Assembly: GCA_015057365.1 (NCBI GenBank)
Contig: SVEN01000033.1
Coordinates: 1-33,313, forward strand
Direction: 5' to 3'
DNA: 33,313 nt
From: Lachnospiraceae bacterium
GTDB lineage: Bacteria > Bacillota > Clostridia > Lachnospirales > Lachnospiraceae
Part shown: piece after piece, positions 32,205 to 33,313 of the stretch
Layout of the letters: each line of letters begins with the position of its first letter
Numbering within the stretch: position 1 is the first letter of the stretch
Translations under genes and position numbers: made by a program
The notes under the pieces: generated by a model
What the model was told of the DNA's origin: nothing
What the model saw: the letters and a program-made list of their open reading frames with translations, nothing else
Databases searched by the model: none

Positions 32205-32256
32205 AGATGCCTTTCGGGATTTTTTAAGTTTATCTACATATTTTATAGAAGTAACA

Positions 32257-32556
32257 GGGCTGTCGCAAATGCGGCGGCTCTTTCTTCGTGGGTTTGAGGA
32301 AAACTTCCTCAGGTCACCGGATGGACAGTTGGAATATGTTTTTGCTTTTCCCGAAGGGTCGCGTCTTTAGCGCAGTCGAAATCACCTTCTAGAACGACTT
32401 AGGCTTGAGGACGCTCCCGAAAAGCCTTAGTCGTTCTTGAAGGAAGTTTGACGGAGCGTTGCGACTTGCAAAAACTGTTCCAAGCTGTTCGACGGTGACC
32501 GGTGAGAGGGGAGGCTACCTACGAAGAAAGAGCCCCGCATTCCTCCACGACAGCCC
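32257..32556. mobile_element. 300-bp MITE-like long hairpin element
   Basis: The ends are perfect inverted repeats GGGCTGTCG (32257-32265) and CGACAGCCC (32548-32556). Moving inwards, further arms pair: ATGCGG/CCGCAT, a 14-bp arm 32276-32289 with 32521-32534, GGTCACC/GGTGACC (32312-32318, 32494-32500), and a 16-bp tip stem 32391-32406 with 32422-32437 (one mismatch). Almost the whole element can fold back on itself. There is no ORF. The GGGCTGTCG ends recall terminal repeats of insertion sequences. No clear target-site duplication is seen (only GTA is shared). It may instead be a large structured RNA. Confidence 0.7.
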
Positions 32557-32607
32557 GTACCCTCTAGAAAAAAGTGGAAAAACATGAAAAATCCCTCAAA
32601 AAAGTGC

Positions 32608-32636
32608 TTGCAAAATGGAAATATCGGTGTTATAAT
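32608..32636 (+). promoter_or_regulatory. Promoter of rpmJ-rpsM
   Basis: TTGCAA (32608-32613), a 17-nt spacer and a perfect TATAAT (32631-32636), with the rpmJ start 36 nt downstream. It gives the alpha-operon part its own transcription start, needed because infA ends in a terminator 27 kb away. Confidence 0.85.
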
Positions 32637-32671
32637 GATAGACGGACTTTTTTCGAAAGGAGTGAAAAGAC

Positions 32672-32785
32672 GTGAAAGTAAGATCTTCCGTAAAACCGAT
32701 TTGCGAAAAATGTAAGATCATCAAGAGAAAGGGCGCCATCAGAGTTATCTGTGAGAACCCGAAGCACAAACAAAGACAGGGCTAA
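32672..32785 (+). CDS. rpmJ: 50S ribosomal protein L36, GTG start
   Basis: The product is 37 aa: it starts [20 protein letters not shown] and ends [10 protein letters not shown]. The zinc ligands Cys11, Cys14, Cys27 and His32 are all present, so this is the zinc-binding (C+) form. The start codon is GTG 32672, with AAAGGAG (32656-32662) upstream. L36 is normally encoded directly after infA; here it is preceded by its own promoter and followed by an unusually long gap to rpsM. Confidence 0.96.
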
Positions 32786-33192
32786 GACCTTTGCTTTGTA
32801 GGGAGTTTCCCTGAAAGCAGGTCGTTTCAATAAATACCGCAAGGTAGATAGAGGAACAGTTCTTGCTTTTTGTGTTACAAGCCCCTGCGTAGGACCGCAA
32901 GGCGGTTTGCAGTGGGAACATTGTGATATTGTGGGCAGACATCGATACGATACGCGCGGCTGCGTGTTGGATTACGGAGTGCCTTTTAGGTGTGAAAGGG
33001 TTCCGGCATTTGATGTCAGGCTTTAGAGTCGGTGTCATTATCACCTGCTCTTTCGGCACGGGAAACGCCGTCGCCGTCACAATTTAAAGCGGCTGGTGAC
33101 TGCATTGCAGTCAAACCCCACATTCTTTAAGAAGTGGGTCGCCCAAAGTGGGCAGGCGGAATTCCGCCAAAGAAACTATCAAAATTTTTAAC
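32786..33192 (+). promoter_or_regulatory. Structured leader between rpmJ and rpsM
   Basis: This 424-nt gap has no convincing ORF but many hairpins. One at 32786-32823 begins at the rpmJ stop. A multi-part hairpin at 32882-32916 has CTGC/GCAG and ACCGC/GCGGT stems. TGACTGCA-T-TGCAGTCA lies at 33097-33113, CCCAC...GTGGG at 33117-33138, GCCC/GGGC at 33141-33153, and the perfect palindrome GGCGGAATTCCGCC at 33155-33168. The last four sit in a row just before the rpsM ribosome binding site. By position it may be a ribosomal-protein autoregulatory leader (S4 controls rpsM operons in other bacteria), but I do not recognise a known family. Confidence 0.5.
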
Positions 33193-33209
33193 GGAGGTGT
33201 AATACGCAC

Positions 33210-33313
33210 ATGGCTCGTATCAGTGGTGTAGATTTACCAAGAGAGAAACGTGTAGAAATCGGCCTTACCTATATTTACGGTATCGGCAGAGTAAGTTCCA
33301 ACAAGATTCTTGC
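33210..33313 (+). CDS. rpsM: 30S ribosomal protein S13 (N-terminal part)
   Basis: The frame begins [20 protein letters not shown] and continues [10 protein letters not shown], the invariant N-terminus of S13, to the end of the window. S13 sits in the 30S head and contacts the P-site tRNA and the 50S subunit. Ribosome binding site GGAGGTG is at 33193-33199. The 3' part is outside the window. Confidence 0.97.
   Translation, partial: MARISGVDLPREKRVEIGLTYIYGIGRVSSNKIL

Noticed and set aside
32205-32230. Terminator after the methyltransferase gene
   Set aside because: Only a short, mismatched stem (GATGCC-TTTC-GGGAT) precedes the T-run, so it is too weak to list as a feature.
32257-32556. Target-site duplication around the 300-bp element
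   Set aside because: Flanks share only GTA (32251-32253 and 32557-32559), too short to be convincing.
32745-33080. 111-aa open frame on the - strand across rpmJ and the rpmJ-rpsM gap
   Set aside because: It covers rpmJ antisense, has no ribosome binding site or recognisable domain, and the gap is better explained by RNA structure.
32824-33090. tRNA, tmRNA or 6S RNA in the rpmJ-rpsM gap
   Set aside because: No cloverleaf, T-loop consensus or tmRNA-like ends were found.

Overview
The window is chromosomal DNA from a low-to-mid GC Gram-positive anaerobe, most likely a Lachnospiraceae (Clostridia). The ribosomal proteins, the zinc-type adenylate kinase, the LytTR/GHKL two-component pair and the Cys-motif lipoproteins all point there. 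I do not assign a genus.

Left flank (1-5577): the distal spc operon, all on the + strand, in the order rpsH (3' end), rplF, rplR, rpsE, rpmD, rplO, secY, adk, map, infA. It closes with a strong intrinsic terminator just after infA. Right flank (32608-33313): a consensus promoter, rpmJ (GTG start) and the 5' end of rpsM, with a 424-nt hairpin-rich gap between them. infA and rpmJ-rpsM are normally adjacent in Firmicutes; here about 27 kb of accessory DNA separates them. A 300-bp MITE-like long hairpin (32257-32556) sits next to the rpmJ promoter.

Accessory region: (a) 5654-8347 has a possible 42-aa basic ORF, a membrane protein/XRE regulator pair, a PHP-family phosphatase and a GNAT acetyltransferase. 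(b) 8348-8640 holds a type I toxin-antitoxin locus with a 30-aa holin-like toxin on the - strand and a convergent antisense RNA. (c) 8667-11280 has a peptidase E-like protein, a second GNAT and three small membrane or secreted proteins. (d) 11329-26374 is the main locus: a LytTR response regulator, a GHKL histidine kinase, a terminator, seven tandem paralogous lipoproteins sharing a C-x4-C-x-H-x5-C motif, an ABC ATPase, a large internally duplicated ABC permease and a terminator. (e) 26383-31415 has period-23 direct repeats upstream of a secreted or anchored protein, a DUF3795-like Cys-rich membrane protein, cysK, a two-TM protein followed by a relic of a cysK 3' end, and a condensation-type acyltransferase. 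(f) 31446-32204 is a SAM methyltransferase.

The most interesting observation is that the membrane sensor region of the histidine kinase (12030-13895) aligns almost without gaps to the N-terminal half of the ABC permease (24352-26337). The permease itself is a head-to-tail duplication with a constant offset of 401 residues. The kinase therefore appears to sense with a domain derived from a transporter half. Together with the seven lipoproteins, the locus looks like an envelope-sensing/ABC system in which the sensor and the transporter share a fold and perhaps a ligand.
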